NCBI GenBank assembly: GCA_965237785.1
Contig: OZ250159.1
Location: 3,162,001-3,226,000 of the forward strand
From: UBA6522 sp965237785
GTDB taxonomy: Bacteria; Pseudomonadota; Gammaproteobacteria; Steroidobacterales; Rariloculaceae
Direction of reading: 5' to 3'
DNA: 64,000 nt
A program made the position numbers and the translations under genes. Below, piece after piece: positions 42,227 to 50,413 of this stretch (positions are counted from its first letter, which is position 1; each line of letters begins with the position of its first letter). The notes under the pieces are model-generated. The model saw only the letters and a program-made list of their open reading frames with translations. It was not told the origin of the DNA and did no database searches.

Positions 42227-42939
42227 TTGCAACTGCGCAAAACTGCCTTGGCTTCATTCTCGTCTGGATCGCAACGTGCCTTGTCGCCCAGGCGCAGGAC
42301 CCCGCCGATCCCGAGCCGATTGAGCACCGGGGCGTGTGGAGTTGCGTCGTCTATGGCGATCCCGAGACGGGCGACGAGCGCGTGGTGCTGAATTTTGGCG
42401 CCGACGGCTCCACACGCATGGCGATTCCCAGCGCGGATGTGCAGCGGCCCTGGTTTCCGCTGTCGCGCTGGCAGTTGGAAGAGAACGTCCTGGCGTTCTC
42501 CGATTCCAGATCCGAGCGAGACTTCGCCGCAAATCTGAACCGCCCGGCGCTGGGCGGCGAGTGGCGCACCGCCGACCTGTACGGAGGTTGGTGGTGTTCC
42601 GAAGCCGATCCGGCGTCCGCGTCGGCACTGTACACCAGCCCGACCGGCGAACCCACGGCCATGACCGAACCGCTGATTCCAGAGATCATGGCGAGCCCGA
42701 CTTATCCCCGACAAGCGATCCGCGAAGCGCAAGAAGGCCGCGTCGTCATCTGTTTCGAGGTGAATTCGTTGGGGTTTGTCCGCGATCCCGAAATCATCGA
42801 GCTTTCCGACGAAATCTTCCGTGCTCCCAGCCTGGACGCGTTGATGCGGTCTCACTACAAGAGCTGGTCCGACGACCCCGACGGCGCCGCCCGGCCGGCG
42901 TGCCGAAGCTTTGTCTACAGTCTGGAACAGCGCTTCTGA
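42226..42939 (+). CDS. Exported protein with TonB-C-like domain; unusual start
   Basis: The domain-bearing frame has a C-terminal TonB/TolA-like fold (PTYPRQAIREAQEGRVVICF, EVNSLGFVRDPEIIELSD, LDALMRSHYKSW). Between an in-frame stop at 42181 and GTG 42334 there is no ATG, GTG, TTG or CTG, yet the codons from 42226 encode a signal peptide (LGFILVWIATCLVAQAQ). GGAGGA at 42211-42216 is placed for an ATT at 42226 (which overlaps the TPR stop as TAATT) or a TTG at 42227 in the next frame. The second option, MQLRKTALA then a frameshift, gives a more normal signal peptide. Starting at GTG 42334 would remove the signal. Confidence 0.6.
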   Translation: MATAQNCLGFILVWIATCLVAQAQDPADPEPIEHRGVWSCVVYGDPETGDERVVLNFGADGSTRMAIPSADVQRPWFPLSRWQLEENVLAFSDSRSERDFAANLNRPALGGEWRTADLYGGWWCSEADPASASALYTSPTGEPTAMTEPLIPEIMASPTYPRQAIREAQEGRVVICFEVNSLGFVRDPEIIELSDEIFRAPSLDALMRSHYKSWSDDPDGAARPACRSFVYSLEQRF

Positions 42940-43008
42940 TCCACCTGATCCGCTCTCATCTTCGGATTGCTCGGTTTTCCACGCCTGGAGTTGGAGGGTG
43001 CAGCCATT

Positions 43009-43113
43009 GTGGCGGTGCCGGCAATAGTCGCGAATCTTTTCTTTCCCTTGTCCGTGGCGGCGATCGCCGCGTTGGTCGCCGCCTTCGGGCCGGAGGCAGT
43101 CGCCGGCGATTAA
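43009..43113 (+). CDS. Possible small hydrophobic peptide (34 aa)
   Basis: GTG 43009 is 10 bases after GGAGGG and opens 34 codons: AVPAIVANLFFPLSVAAIAA and LVAAFGPEAVAGD. It would be one membrane helix. It lies between the TonB-C-like gene and the convergent TRAP binding protein. No family recognised; only the RBS and hydrophobic stretch support it. Confidence 0.3.
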   Translation: MAVPAIVANLFFPLSVAAIAALVAAFGPEAVAGD

Positions 43114-43119
43114 CAGGCC

Positions 43120-44181
43120 CTAGCGACCCTCGGAGATCCTGAGCCAGGCACTCACTTCGTTGGCGAACGCCTTATAGGACGCATAGACGCGTCCACTCAT
43201 GGGATCCGCCGCAGCAAGCTCCTCGATCACCTCGATACTGTAGCCACGCAACGCATCGAGCACGTCGTCCGGGAATCGCCGCAGTTGCACCCCATGCTCT
43301 TCCACCAAGGTCTTTAGCGAGGTGTGATTCCGTGTGTTGAACTCGGCCAGGAGGTAGTCATTCTCCGCCATGCAGACGGTTTCAAGAATGTCCTGAAGTT
43401 CCGCGGACAGCGATTCATAAGCGGCGGTACCCACGAAGAGTTCGAGCGCGCCGGAGGGTTCCTGCCAACCCGGATGGTAGTAATACCGCGCGGCCTGGTG
43501 CAGCCCGAAAGCGGTGTCGTTGTATGGACCCACCCACTCGGTGGCATCGATGGCGCCGGTTTGCAACGCGGTAAAGATCTCCGAACCCGGAAGGTTGACC
43601 GGCAATGCACCGGCCCGCTGCATGACTTCGCCGCCCAACCCTGGAATGCGCATCTTGAGCCCGTTGAGGTCATCGAGGGAGTTGATCTCGCGGTTGAACC
43701 AGCCGCCCATCTGGGCTCCGGTATTGCCGGCAGGGAAGGGAATCACGCCATGGCCCGCATAGGCTTCGCGCCAGAGTTCCAGCCCGCCGCCGAAATACAA
43801 CCACGCATTGAACTGATCCGCCAGCATTCCAAAGGGCACGCTGCCATACAGCTGAGCTGCGGGAATGCTTCCGCGCCAGTAGATGGGAGCGGAATGGCCA
43901 AGCTGAACCGTACCCCTGGAAACCGTGTCGAGGACTTCGAACGCGGGCACCAATTCGCCCGCCGCGAAAACCTCCACCTGGAGACGTCCCCCGGAAAGTT
44001 CTCCCAGCCGGCGCGCCAAACGGTTGGCCGATGTGCCGTGGCCCGGGAAATTGGGCGGCCACGAGGTCACCATGCGCCAGCGGTGCCGCTCCTCGGCGGC
44101 GGTGGAGGTTACGGTTTCCTGGGTTTCCGAACACGCCGCGAGCGCACCCAGCCCGCCGACAAGAAAATTTCGCCTTTTCAT
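43120..44181 (-). CDS. TRAP transporter substrate-binding protein, TakP-like
   Basis: 353 residues from ATG 44181 (an ATG at 44190 is also possible). The N-terminus RRNFLVGGLGALAAC combines a twin-arginine-like start and a lipobox-like Cys. The mature part shows WRMVTSWPPNFPGHGTSANR, SGGRLQVEVFAAGELVPAFE, YFGGGLELWREAYAGHGVIP, LKMRIPGLGGEVMQRAGALP (with the ligand-binding Arg) and ATEWVGPYNDTAFGLHQAAR. This pattern fits TRAP proteins of the alpha-keto acid (TakP) group. No DctQM genes are adjacent; those at 14-16 kb are candidates. Confidence 0.88.
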   Translation of the reverse strand: MKRRNFLVGGLGALAACSETQETVTSTAAEERHRWRMVTSWPPNFPGHGTSANRLARRLGELSGGRLQVEVFAAGELVPAFEVLDTVSRGTVQLGHSAPIYWRGSIPAAQLYGSVPFGMLADQFNAWLYFGGGLELWREAYAGHGVIPFPAGNTGAQMGGWFNREINSLDDLNGLKMRIPGLGGEVMQRAGALPVNLPGSEIFTALQTGAIDATEWVGPYNDTAFGLHQAARYYYHPGWQEPSGALELFVGTAAYESLSAELQDILETVCMAENDYLLAEFNTRNHTSLKTLVEEHGVQLRRFPDDVLDALRGYSIEVIEELAAADPMSGRVYASYKAFANEVSAWLRISEGR

Positions 44182-44275
44182 AGGGTGCATTCTGCCACTC
44201 CCTGACCCGCGCCGAAAGCCACCGGGCGGGCCTGCCGATTGTGCCGGACGGGCCGCATGACCGACAATTGCGCCT

Positions 44276-45982
44276 ATGAATGCCGAGACGACACCGCCGC
44301 GGGACTTCATCCGCCAACTCGTCGCCGCCGATGTCGCCGCCGGCAAGCACGGCGGGCGCGTGCAAACCCGCTTCCCGCCGGAGCCGAATGGATACCTCCA
44401 CATCGGCCATGCCAAGGCGATTTGCGTGGATTTCGACATTGCCAGGGAGTTTGGCGGAACCTGCTATCTGCGGTTCGATGATACCAATCCGGAGAAGGAA
44501 GAACTCCGTTACGTAGAGGCAATCAAGGAGGATGTGCGTTGGTTGGGCTTTGACTGGGAAAATCGGTTGGCACATGCCTCAGACTACTTTGCCCAACTTC
44601 ACGACTACGCCGTTCACCTGATCGAAAGCGGCAAAGCCTACGTGGACAGCCTGAGTCCCGAGGAGATCAGCACCTATCGAGGGACCTTCAAGGAGCCCGG
44701 GCGAGAGAGCCCGTATCGAAACCGGTCCATCGCCGAGAACCGCGAATTGTTTGCCGCGATGAGGCGGGGCGAATTCGACGAAGGCCAGCACGTGCTGCGC
44801 GCCAGGATCGATATGGCGTCGCCGAACATGAACTTGCGCGACCCGACGCTGTACCGCATCCGCAAGGTCGCCCACCAGCGCACCGGGGATACCTGGTGCA
44901 TCTATCCCATGTACGACTTCGCGCATACCCTCTCGGACGAGCTCGAGGGCACGACTCACTCGTTCTGTACGCTCGAATTCGAAGACCATCGGCCGCTTTA
45001 CGATTGGTTCCTGGACAACCTCCCGGTCACCAACCGCCCCCAGCAGACGGAGTTTTCGCGCTTCAACCTGATGTTCACCATCATGAGCAAGCGCAAGCTG
45101 TCGCGCCTGGTGGACGAAGGGTACGTCGAAGGTTGGGACGATCCGCGGATGCCGACGCTTTCCGGGATGCGGCGGCGGGGGTATACCGCCGCATCCATTC
45201 GGGAGTTCATGGGCCGGGTCGGCATCACGAAAAAAGACAACGTGATCGAGCTCGGCGCTCTGGAAACGTGCGTCCGCGAGAACTTGAACGCTTCGGCCCC
45301 GCGGCGCTTCGGCGTGTTGCGACCCTTGAAGGTGACAATCGAGAACTACCCGGAGGACGCCGAGGAGCGGCTGACCGCGGCGAACCATCCCAATCGGCCT
45401 GAACTGGGGTCCCGGGACGTGCCGTTGTCCCGGGAAATCTATATCGAACGCGACGACTTCAGGGAGGATCCGCCGCGCAAGTTTCGCCGCCTGCGTCCCG
45501 GTGGGGAAGTGCGGCTGCGCTACGCCTACATCATCAAGTGCGAGGAGGTCGTCAAGGATGCCTCCGGAGAGATCGTCGAACTGCGTTGCAGCTACGATCC
45601 GCTCACCCGCAGCGGGTCGGCTCAGGCGCAGCGTAAAGTCAAGGGAACCATCCACTGGGTGTGCGCGCGGCGGGCCGTGCGACGCGAGGTGCGCCTGTAC
45701 GATCGCCTGTTCACGGTGGCAAACCTGGATCAGGGGTCGGGCGACTTTCTGCGGCATCTCAATCCGAACTCCCTGGAGGTGGTCGACGCGGCACTGGAAC
45801 CGGCGTTGGAAACCGCGTCGCCCGGCGAACGCTTCCAATTCGAGCGATCGGGTTATTTCACTCTCGACCCTGTCTTGAACACCGCCGGGCGTACGGTGTT
45901 CCTGCGCACCATCACGCTGAGTGACTCCTGGGCGAAGATCGAGCGCCAGGCATTACGCGAATCCGCCGCGTCGGGTTCATGA
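44276..45982 (+). CDS. glnS: Glutaminyl-tRNA synthetase
   Basis: 568 residues, full length. Class I motifs are HIGH at residues 42-45 (PNGYLHIGHAKAICVDFDIA) and MSKRKL (FTIMSKRKLSRLVDEGYVEG). LRFDDTNPEKEELRYVEAIK, PMYDFAHTLSDELEGTTHSF and the C-terminal anticodon-binding beta-barrels (VIKDASGEIVELRCSYDP-like) are all visible. It charges tRNA-Gln directly, typical of gamma- and some betaproteobacteria. Divergent from the TRAP binding protein. Confidence 0.97.
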   Translation: MNAETTPPRDFIRQLVAADVAAGKHGGRVQTRFPPEPNGYLHIGHAKAICVDFDIAREFGGTCYLRFDDTNPEKEELRYVEAIKEDVRWLGFDWENRLAHASDYFAQLHDYAVHLIESGKAYVDSLSPEEISTYRGTFKEPGRESPYRNRSIAENRELFAAMRRGEFDEGQHVLRARIDMASPNMNLRDPTLYRIRKVAHQRTGDTWCIYPMYDFAHTLSDELEGTTHSFCTLEFEDHRPLYDWFLDNLPVTNRPQQTEFSRFNLMFTIMSKRKLSRLVDEGYVEGWDDPRMPTLSGMRRRGYTAASIREFMGRVGITKKDNVIELGALETCVRENLNASAPRRFGVLRPLKVTIENYPEDAEERLTAANHPNRPELGSRDVPLSREIYIERDDFREDPPRKFRRLRPGGEVRLRYAYIIKCEEVVKDASGEIVELRCSYDPLTRSGSAQAQRKVKGTIHWVCARRAVRREVRLYDRLFTVANLDQGSGDFLRHLNPNSLEVVDAALEPALETASPGERFQFERSGYFTLDPVLNTAGRTVFLRTITLSDSWAKIERQALRESAASGS

Positions 45983-46005
45983 CGTGAATCAGCGCGCCGG
46001 CGCGT

Positions 46006-47193
46006 TTGGCGGGAACGTCAGGTCTGCTAACATACCGGCCGATTTTGTTTCACTTCAATGACGACGACGTGACTTCGCAGCGGTATCGAAAACGACTGGA
46101 GGCGATCCTGGCAGCCTGTGATATCCGTATCGACGGTGACCGGCCCTGGGATATCCACATCCGTAACGACAAATTCTATTCCCGGCTCTTTGCCGACGGC
46201 ATGCTGGGCGTCGGTGAAGGCTATATGGACGGCTGGTGGGAGTGCGAGCAGATCGACGAAATGATTTGCCGCGCCTATCGCGGCCAGGTTAACCGGCGTA
46301 TTCGTCCGGTAAGCGATATCCTTTTCGCGCTCCAGGCCCGGCTGATGAACCTCCAGCGGAAGACCCGCGCGTTTCAGGTCGGCGAGCGCCACTACGATCT
46401 CGGTCAGGATCTGTTCCGCGCGATGCTGGACAAACGCATGATCTATAGCTGCGCTTATTGGAAGGATGCGGACACGCTGGACGAAGCGCAGGAACACAAA
46501 CTCGATTTGATCGCGCGCAAATTGCGGCTCGAACCGGGCATGAAGGTGCTGGACATCGGTTGCGGCTGGGGCGGTGCGCTGCACTATTTCGCGGACAAAT
46601 ACGGCGTCTCGGGCGTCGGCGTCACGATATCCAGGGATCAGCATGAAACCGCGAGCAAGCTATGCTCGGGTCTACCCGTGGAGATACGGCTGCAGGACTA
46701 CCGAGAGCTCGACGAACGCTTCGACCGCATCTATTCCATCGGCATGTTCGAACACGTGGGGTACAAGAATTACCGCGCCTACCTGGAACTCGTGCGCCGC
46801 TGCCTGAAGCCGGGCGCGCTGTTTCTGCTGCACACCATCGGCAGCCTCCGAACCAATGTCAAAACCGATGCCTGGATCCACAAGTACATATTCCCCAACG
46901 GTCAGCTTCCTTCGGCAAAACAGATAGCAACCGCTACGGACAACGTTCTCTCCATGGAGGATTGGCACAACTTTCCACAGGACTACGACCGCACTCTGAT
47001 GTGCTGGCACGACAACTTTTCCGCCGCCTGGGAGAATCTGCGCGGCAACTACGACGAGCGTTTCTTCCGCATGTGGCGCTACTACCTCTTGGCCTGCGCC
47101 GGCGGCTTTCGGGCGCGGGGCATCCAGCTCTGGCAGATCGTATTCTCAGCCGACGGCGTGCTCACGGGCTATACGCCGGAGAATGTTCGCTAG
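46006..47193 (+). CDS. cfa: Cyclopropane-fatty-acyl-phospholipid synthase
   Basis: Up to 395 residues; the start is uncertain (TTG 46006 for the longest frame, GTG 46069 fits E. coli Cfa length better). Motifs: GVGEGYMDGWWECEQIDEMI, RHYDLGQDLFRAMLDKRMIY-type segment, SCAYWKDADTLDEAQEHKLD, the SAM site VLDIGCGWGGALHYFADKYG, MFEHVGYKNYRAYLELVRRC and WIHKYIFPNGQLPS. It adds a methylene bridge to unsaturated acyl chains of membrane lipids using SAM. Confidence 0.93.
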   Translation: MAGTSGLLTYRPILFHFNDDDVTSQRYRKRLEAILAACDIRIDGDRPWDIHIRNDKFYSRLFADGMLGVGEGYMDGWWECEQIDEMICRAYRGQVNRRIRPVSDILFALQARLMNLQRKTRAFQVGERHYDLGQDLFRAMLDKRMIYSCAYWKDADTLDEAQEHKLDLIARKLRLEPGMKVLDIGCGWGGALHYFADKYGVSGVGVTISRDQHETASKLCSGLPVEIRLQDYRELDERFDRIYSIGMFEHVGYKNYRAYLELVRRCLKPGALFLLHTIGSLRTNVKTDAWIHKYIFPNGQLPSAKQIATATDNVLSMEDWHNFPQDYDRTLMCWHDNFSAAWENLRGNYDERFFRMWRYYLLACAGGFRARGIQLWQIVFSADGVLTGYTPENVR

Positions 47194-47222
47194 TCCGCGC
47201 CGCTCACCGATACTCGTCCCGG

Positions 47223-47358
47223 GGCGCGCACGGACAACACTTGCTCGCTCAATCTCGCCTCGCCGTCCTGGCTCGGCTCGAATCGGGGGCTCGTCGCTTT
47301 TCGCCGTCCATGGCACACTCCTCGCCCACGACGCGAGCAAGTGCTGTCCGCGCGCGCC
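47223..47358. repeat. MITE-like element with 26-bp inverted repeats
   Basis: 47223-47248 and 47333-47358 are inverted repeats of 26 bases with 2 mismatches (GGCGCGC(A/G)CGGACA(A/G)CACT plus TGCTCGC). The 84-base interior is not coding. The right half recurs at about 32203-32260. The element lies just after cfa and before moaA. Confidence 0.65.
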
Positions 47359-47414
47359 CACAGTCGCAAAGTGTTGATATATGCCGACTGGCCGCTTGAG
47401 CTAAAATAATAGGC

Positions 47415-48464
47415 ATGAACAGCAAGGTAGCGCAGTGGCAGGCATCCGGCCGGGTGGTGGACACCTGGGCACGTCCGCTGCGCGACCTGCGAATCTCGGT
47501 GATTGACCGGTGCAACTATCGCTGCCCCTACTGCATGCCCGAGGATATCTATGGCGAGGGATACGAATTCCTGCCCCGGCGCCATTGGCTGACCCCGGGC
47601 GAGATAAAGCGCGTCGCCGGGCTATTCATGCAACTCGGCGTAACCAAATTGCGGATCACCGGTGGGGAGCCACTATTGCGCCGCGATGCGATCGAAATTG
47701 TCAGTAGTCTGAGTAGCCTCCCCGGCTTGCAGGATTTGGCGCTCACGACTAACGGCTCGCGCCTCGCGGCCCACGCCCGGGACCTGCGAGCGGCAGGCCT
47801 CAATCGAATTACCGTCAGTCTGGACAGCCTCGACGACGACGTCTTCAGGAAGATGAGCGGCGACAAGGGTGATGTCGCTCAGGTACTCGACGGAATCGAC
47901 GCGGCGCGACGGGCGGGGCTTTCACCCATCAAGCTGAACGCGGTGATCCAGAAAGGCAAGAACGAACACACCGCGCTGGACGTGCTGGAGCGCTTTCGCG
48001 GCACCGGCGTCATCGTCCGGTTCATCGAATACATGGACGTGGGTACGTTGAACGGCTGGCGCATGGACGAAGTCGTTACCTCGAAGACGCTGCTCGATCT
48101 GATTTCATCGCGCTGGCCGCTGGAGCCCGTGGAACCGAACTACCGCGGTGAAGTGGCCCGGCGCTACGCCTTCGAGGACGGCCAGGGAGAGGTCGGCTTC
48201 ATCTCGTCGGTCAGCGAACCGTTCTGTGGCGACTGTCACCGCGCCCGGCTCTCGGCCGACGGCACGGTATATACGTGCCTGTTCGCCAAGCTCGGCACAT
48301 CCCTGCGGGAGCCGCTGCGCGCCGGTGCGAGCGACGCCGATCTCATTGGCCTGCTGCAAAGCGTATGGCGCGGGAGAACCGACCGCTACAGCGAGCAGCG
48401 CGGCAGGGATGGTGCGGCGAAGTCCGGAGAGTCCCGCGTCGAGATGTACCGGATGGGCGGCTGA
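47415..48464 (+). CDS. moaA: GTP 3',8-cyclase (MoaA)
   Basis: 349 residues. The radical-SAM cluster is C33-x3-C37-x2-C40 (DRCNYRCPYCMPEDIY); LRITGGEPLLRRDAIEIV is the SAM-binding GGEP motif. The second 4Fe-4S site has Cys residues in EPFCGDCHRARLSADGTVYT and the following CLF. The C-terminus usually ends GG; here MYRMGG does. It turns GTP into 3',8-cyclo-7,8-dihydro-GTP, the first MoCo step. moaC follows with no gap. Confidence 0.96.
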   Translation: MNSKVAQWQASGRVVDTWARPLRDLRISVIDRCNYRCPYCMPEDIYGEGYEFLPRRHWLTPGEIKRVAGLFMQLGVTKLRITGGEPLLRRDAIEIVSSLSSLPGLQDLALTTNGSRLAAHARDLRAAGLNRITVSLDSLDDDVFRKMSGDKGDVAQVLDGIDAARRAGLSPIKLNAVIQKGKNEHTALDVLERFRGTGVIVRFIEYMDVGTLNGWRMDEVVTSKTLLDLISSRWPLEPVEPNYRGEVARRYAFEDGQGEVGFISSVSEPFCGDCHRARLSADGTVYTCLFAKLGTSLREPLRAGASDADLIGLLQSVWRGRTDRYSEQRGRDGAAKSGESRVEMYRMGG

Positions 48465-48935
48465 ATGCTGACTCACGTAGGTCCGAAAAATCGTCCCACC
48501 ATGGTGGATGTGGGTGACAAGGCGGTGACCGCCAGAATCGCCCGCGCCCGTGCGGTCGTGACCTTCCCGGAGCATGCATTGAGCGCGGAAGGGGATCCGC
48601 TGCAGACAAGGAAAGGGCCGGTGATCGATACGGCCATCGTAGCCGGCGTGCAGGCCGCCAAGCAGACTCACCACCTGATCCCGTTCTGCCATCCCATTCC
48701 GATGGAGGATTGCACGATCGCGGTGGACTGGAACGAAGCGCGGGAACTTGTCATCGAGTGTTCGGTGCGCGCGACCCACAAGACGGGCGTGGAGATGGAG
48801 GCATTGACCGGCGCCGCGACGGCGGCCCTGACCGTATACGACATGTGCAAGTCGTTGTCTCACGGTATCCGCATTCGCGACCTGAGGCTGGTCGAAAAGT
48901 CAGGGGGCAAGTCCGATTTCAACGCAGACGAATGA
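48465..48935 (+). CDS. moaC: Cyclic pyranopterin monophosphate synthase
   Basis: 156 residues beginning directly after the moaA stop. Motifs: MVDVGDKAVTARIARARAVV, KGPVIDTAIVAGVQAAKQTH, LIPFCHPIPMEDCTIAVDWN, THKTGVEMEALTGAATAALT, VYDMCKSLSHGIRIRDLRLV and EKSGGKSDF. It works with MoaA to form cPMP. All known active-site residues (His in QTHHLIPFCH, Lys/Asp in YDMCK) appear present. Confidence 0.97.
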   Translation: MLTHVGPKNRPTMVDVGDKAVTARIARARAVVTFPEHALSAEGDPLQTRKGPVIDTAIVAGVQAAKQTHHLIPFCHPIPMEDCTIAVDWNEARELVIECSVRATHKTGVEMEALTGAATAALTVYDMCKSLSHGIRIRDLRLVEKSGGKSDFNADE

Positions 48936-48942
48936 AGCCACG

Positions 48943-49185
48943 ATGATCGGCGTCACGGCACAATACTTCGCCGTGTTTCGGGAGCAGGCGGGTACCGACA
49001 CCGAGGCGCTCACCACCCGTGCGGTCACGGCCGCGGAACTGTTCGACGAAGTCGCCGACCGACACGGATTGGCCGATCCCATGGCGCGTTGCAAGGTGGC
49101 GATAAACGACGAATTTGCGAGCTGGGACCGGACCTTGACCGAAGGCGATGTCGTGCTGTTCTTTCCCCCCGTGGCGGGGGGCTAG
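48943..49185 (+). CDS. moaD: Molybdopterin synthase sulfur carrier subunit
   Basis: 80 residues, a ubiquitin-like fold with VTAQYFAVFREQAGTDTEAL, LFDEVADRHGL, VAINDEFASWDRTLTEGDVV and the essential C-terminal Gly-Gly (FFPPVAGG). The thiocarboxylated C-terminus donates sulfur to cPMP within MoaE. It is 7 bases after moaC. Confidence 0.95.
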   Translation: MIGVTAQYFAVFREQAGTDTEALTTRAVTAAELFDEVADRHGLADPMARCKVAINDEFASWDRTLTEGDVVLFFPPVAGG

Positions 49186-49229
49186 TGTATCGGGCGCTCA
49201 GGCTAGTTCTACGCATAATTCAGACGCCT

Positions 49230-49676
49230 ATGGAAACTCGCGCGCAGCTCGACTTTGATGTCACCGATCAAACCATCGACGTCCATGCGCTCCAGCAGAA
49301 ACTCGAAATCGAGAGCGCCGGTGCTTACGCCGCGTTTCAGGGCTGGGTGCGTAACCACAGCGACGGCAGGGAAGTGGAGTCCCTCGAGTATGAGGCGCAT
49401 GCACCGATCGCCATCGCGGAAGGCGAGCGCATACTGGCGGAGGCGTTGGAGCGCTTCAAGCTATCGAGGGTCGCCGGCTGCCACCGCGTGGGGCATTTGC
49501 AGATTGGAGACTGCGCCGTGTGGGTTGGGGTCAGCGCCTCGCACCGCGGAGAGGCGTTCGACGGTTGCCGCTATGCGATCGATGAACTGAAGTCGCGACT
49601 GCCCATCTGGAAGAAAGAACACTACGCCGGCGGCGACTCGGGATGGATCAACTGCGTGACCGGGAAATCCCGCTGA
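49230..49676 (+). CDS. moaE: Molybdopterin synthase catalytic subunit
   Basis: 148 residues from ATG 49230 (the open frame upstream overlaps moaD and is not family-like). AGAYAAFQGWVRNHSDGREV, ESLEYEAHAPIAIAEGERIL, CHRVGHLQIGDCAVWVGVSA, SHRGEAFDGCRYAIDELKSR and LPIWKKEHYAGGDSGWI are all MoaE motifs; the catalytic Lys lies in WKKEHY. Completes the moaACDE run. Confidence 0.95.
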   Translation: METRAQLDFDVTDQTIDVHALQQKLEIESAGAYAAFQGWVRNHSDGREVESLEYEAHAPIAIAEGERILAEALERFKLSRVAGCHRVGHLQIGDCAVWVGVSASHRGEAFDGCRYAIDELKSRLPIWKKEHYAGGDSGWINCVTGKSR

Positions 49677-49696
49677 ATAGTCAGTTAGCTGAATAG

Positions 49697-50344
49697 TCAG
49701 TTACCTGTTTGGCCGCTCGTATAGGTCACGTCGCCGATCTGGATCGTGCTTGAATTAACGGTTTCGCCACCGACCTGGCCGGTCGTATAGGTGACGTTGC
49801 CGATTTCGATCGTGGTGACGGCGATCGGCTGCCCGTCGATCTGCCCGGTGGTATAACTCATATTGCCGATCTGCATCGTGCTCGCGCTGACGGATGCGTC
49901 GCCGACCTGGCCGCTGGTAACACGGGTATCGCCGAATCGCGTTGTCGTTTTGTTTATCGATTGATCGCCAACCGTACCAACGGTCACGGACGAATTCCCA
50001 ATCTCAACGGTGCTCGCATTGACCGTGCGGCCGCCGACCTGGCCGGTCGCGTGTGAAACGTCCCCGAACTCCGTTTCGACAGCAATAATCGACTCGCCGC
50101 CGATCTGGCCCACGGTATGCGCTACATCGCCGATCCTGGCAGTCGTGGAGACGCGTGGCTGGCTGGCGGCGCAGGCAATTGCGCTGGCGGGAAGCATCCC
50201 GGTTTCAGCGACTTGCCCGCTTTCGACAGAGGCCGCCGCACACAAATCCGAAACATCGGAATCCTGCGCGAAACCGGTCATCGCGATGCCGGAAAGAACC
50301 AGCGCCGTGGTCGAAAGTGTTGTTGTTCTCACTGTGCACCTCAA
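49697..50344 (-). CDS. Secreted protein with six and a half 22-residue repeats
   Basis: 215 residues: a signal peptide (TTALVLSGIAMTGFAQ), a 45-residue linker with two cysteines, then exact 22-residue repeats of the form IGNVTYTTGQVGGETVNSST+2 (for example FGDVSHATGQVGGRTVNAST, IGNMSYTTGQIDGQPIAVTT) to the C-terminus. Conserved are [IF]G[DN] at position 1-3, T-x-GQ at 7-10 and a Gly after V/I at 12. Regular Gly/Thr-rich 22-mers favour a beta-solenoid. It has no membrane anchor. Function unknown. Confidence 0.75.
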   Translation of the reverse strand: MRCTVRTTTLSTTALVLSGIAMTGFAQDSDVSDLCAAASVESGQVAETGMLPASAIACAASQPRVSTTARIGDVAHTVGQIGGESIIAVETEFGDVSHATGQVGGRTVNASTVEIGNSSVTVGTVGDQSINKTTTRFGDTRVTSGQVGDASVSASTMQIGNMSYTTGQIDGQPIAVTTIEIGNVTYTTGQVGGETVNSSTIQIGDVTYTSGQTGN

Positions 50345-50413
50345 GAGCGTTGCCGACCCAAAAACACGACCGCGTACGGCTCCGTGTCTGGCAGCAAGTA
50401 TAACTTCAGCGGG

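Noticed and set aside
47200..47414. Moco riboswitch upstream of moaA
   Set aside because: The structured part is a dispersed inverted-repeat element with a partial copy elsewhere; I could not match it to the conserved Moco RNA core.
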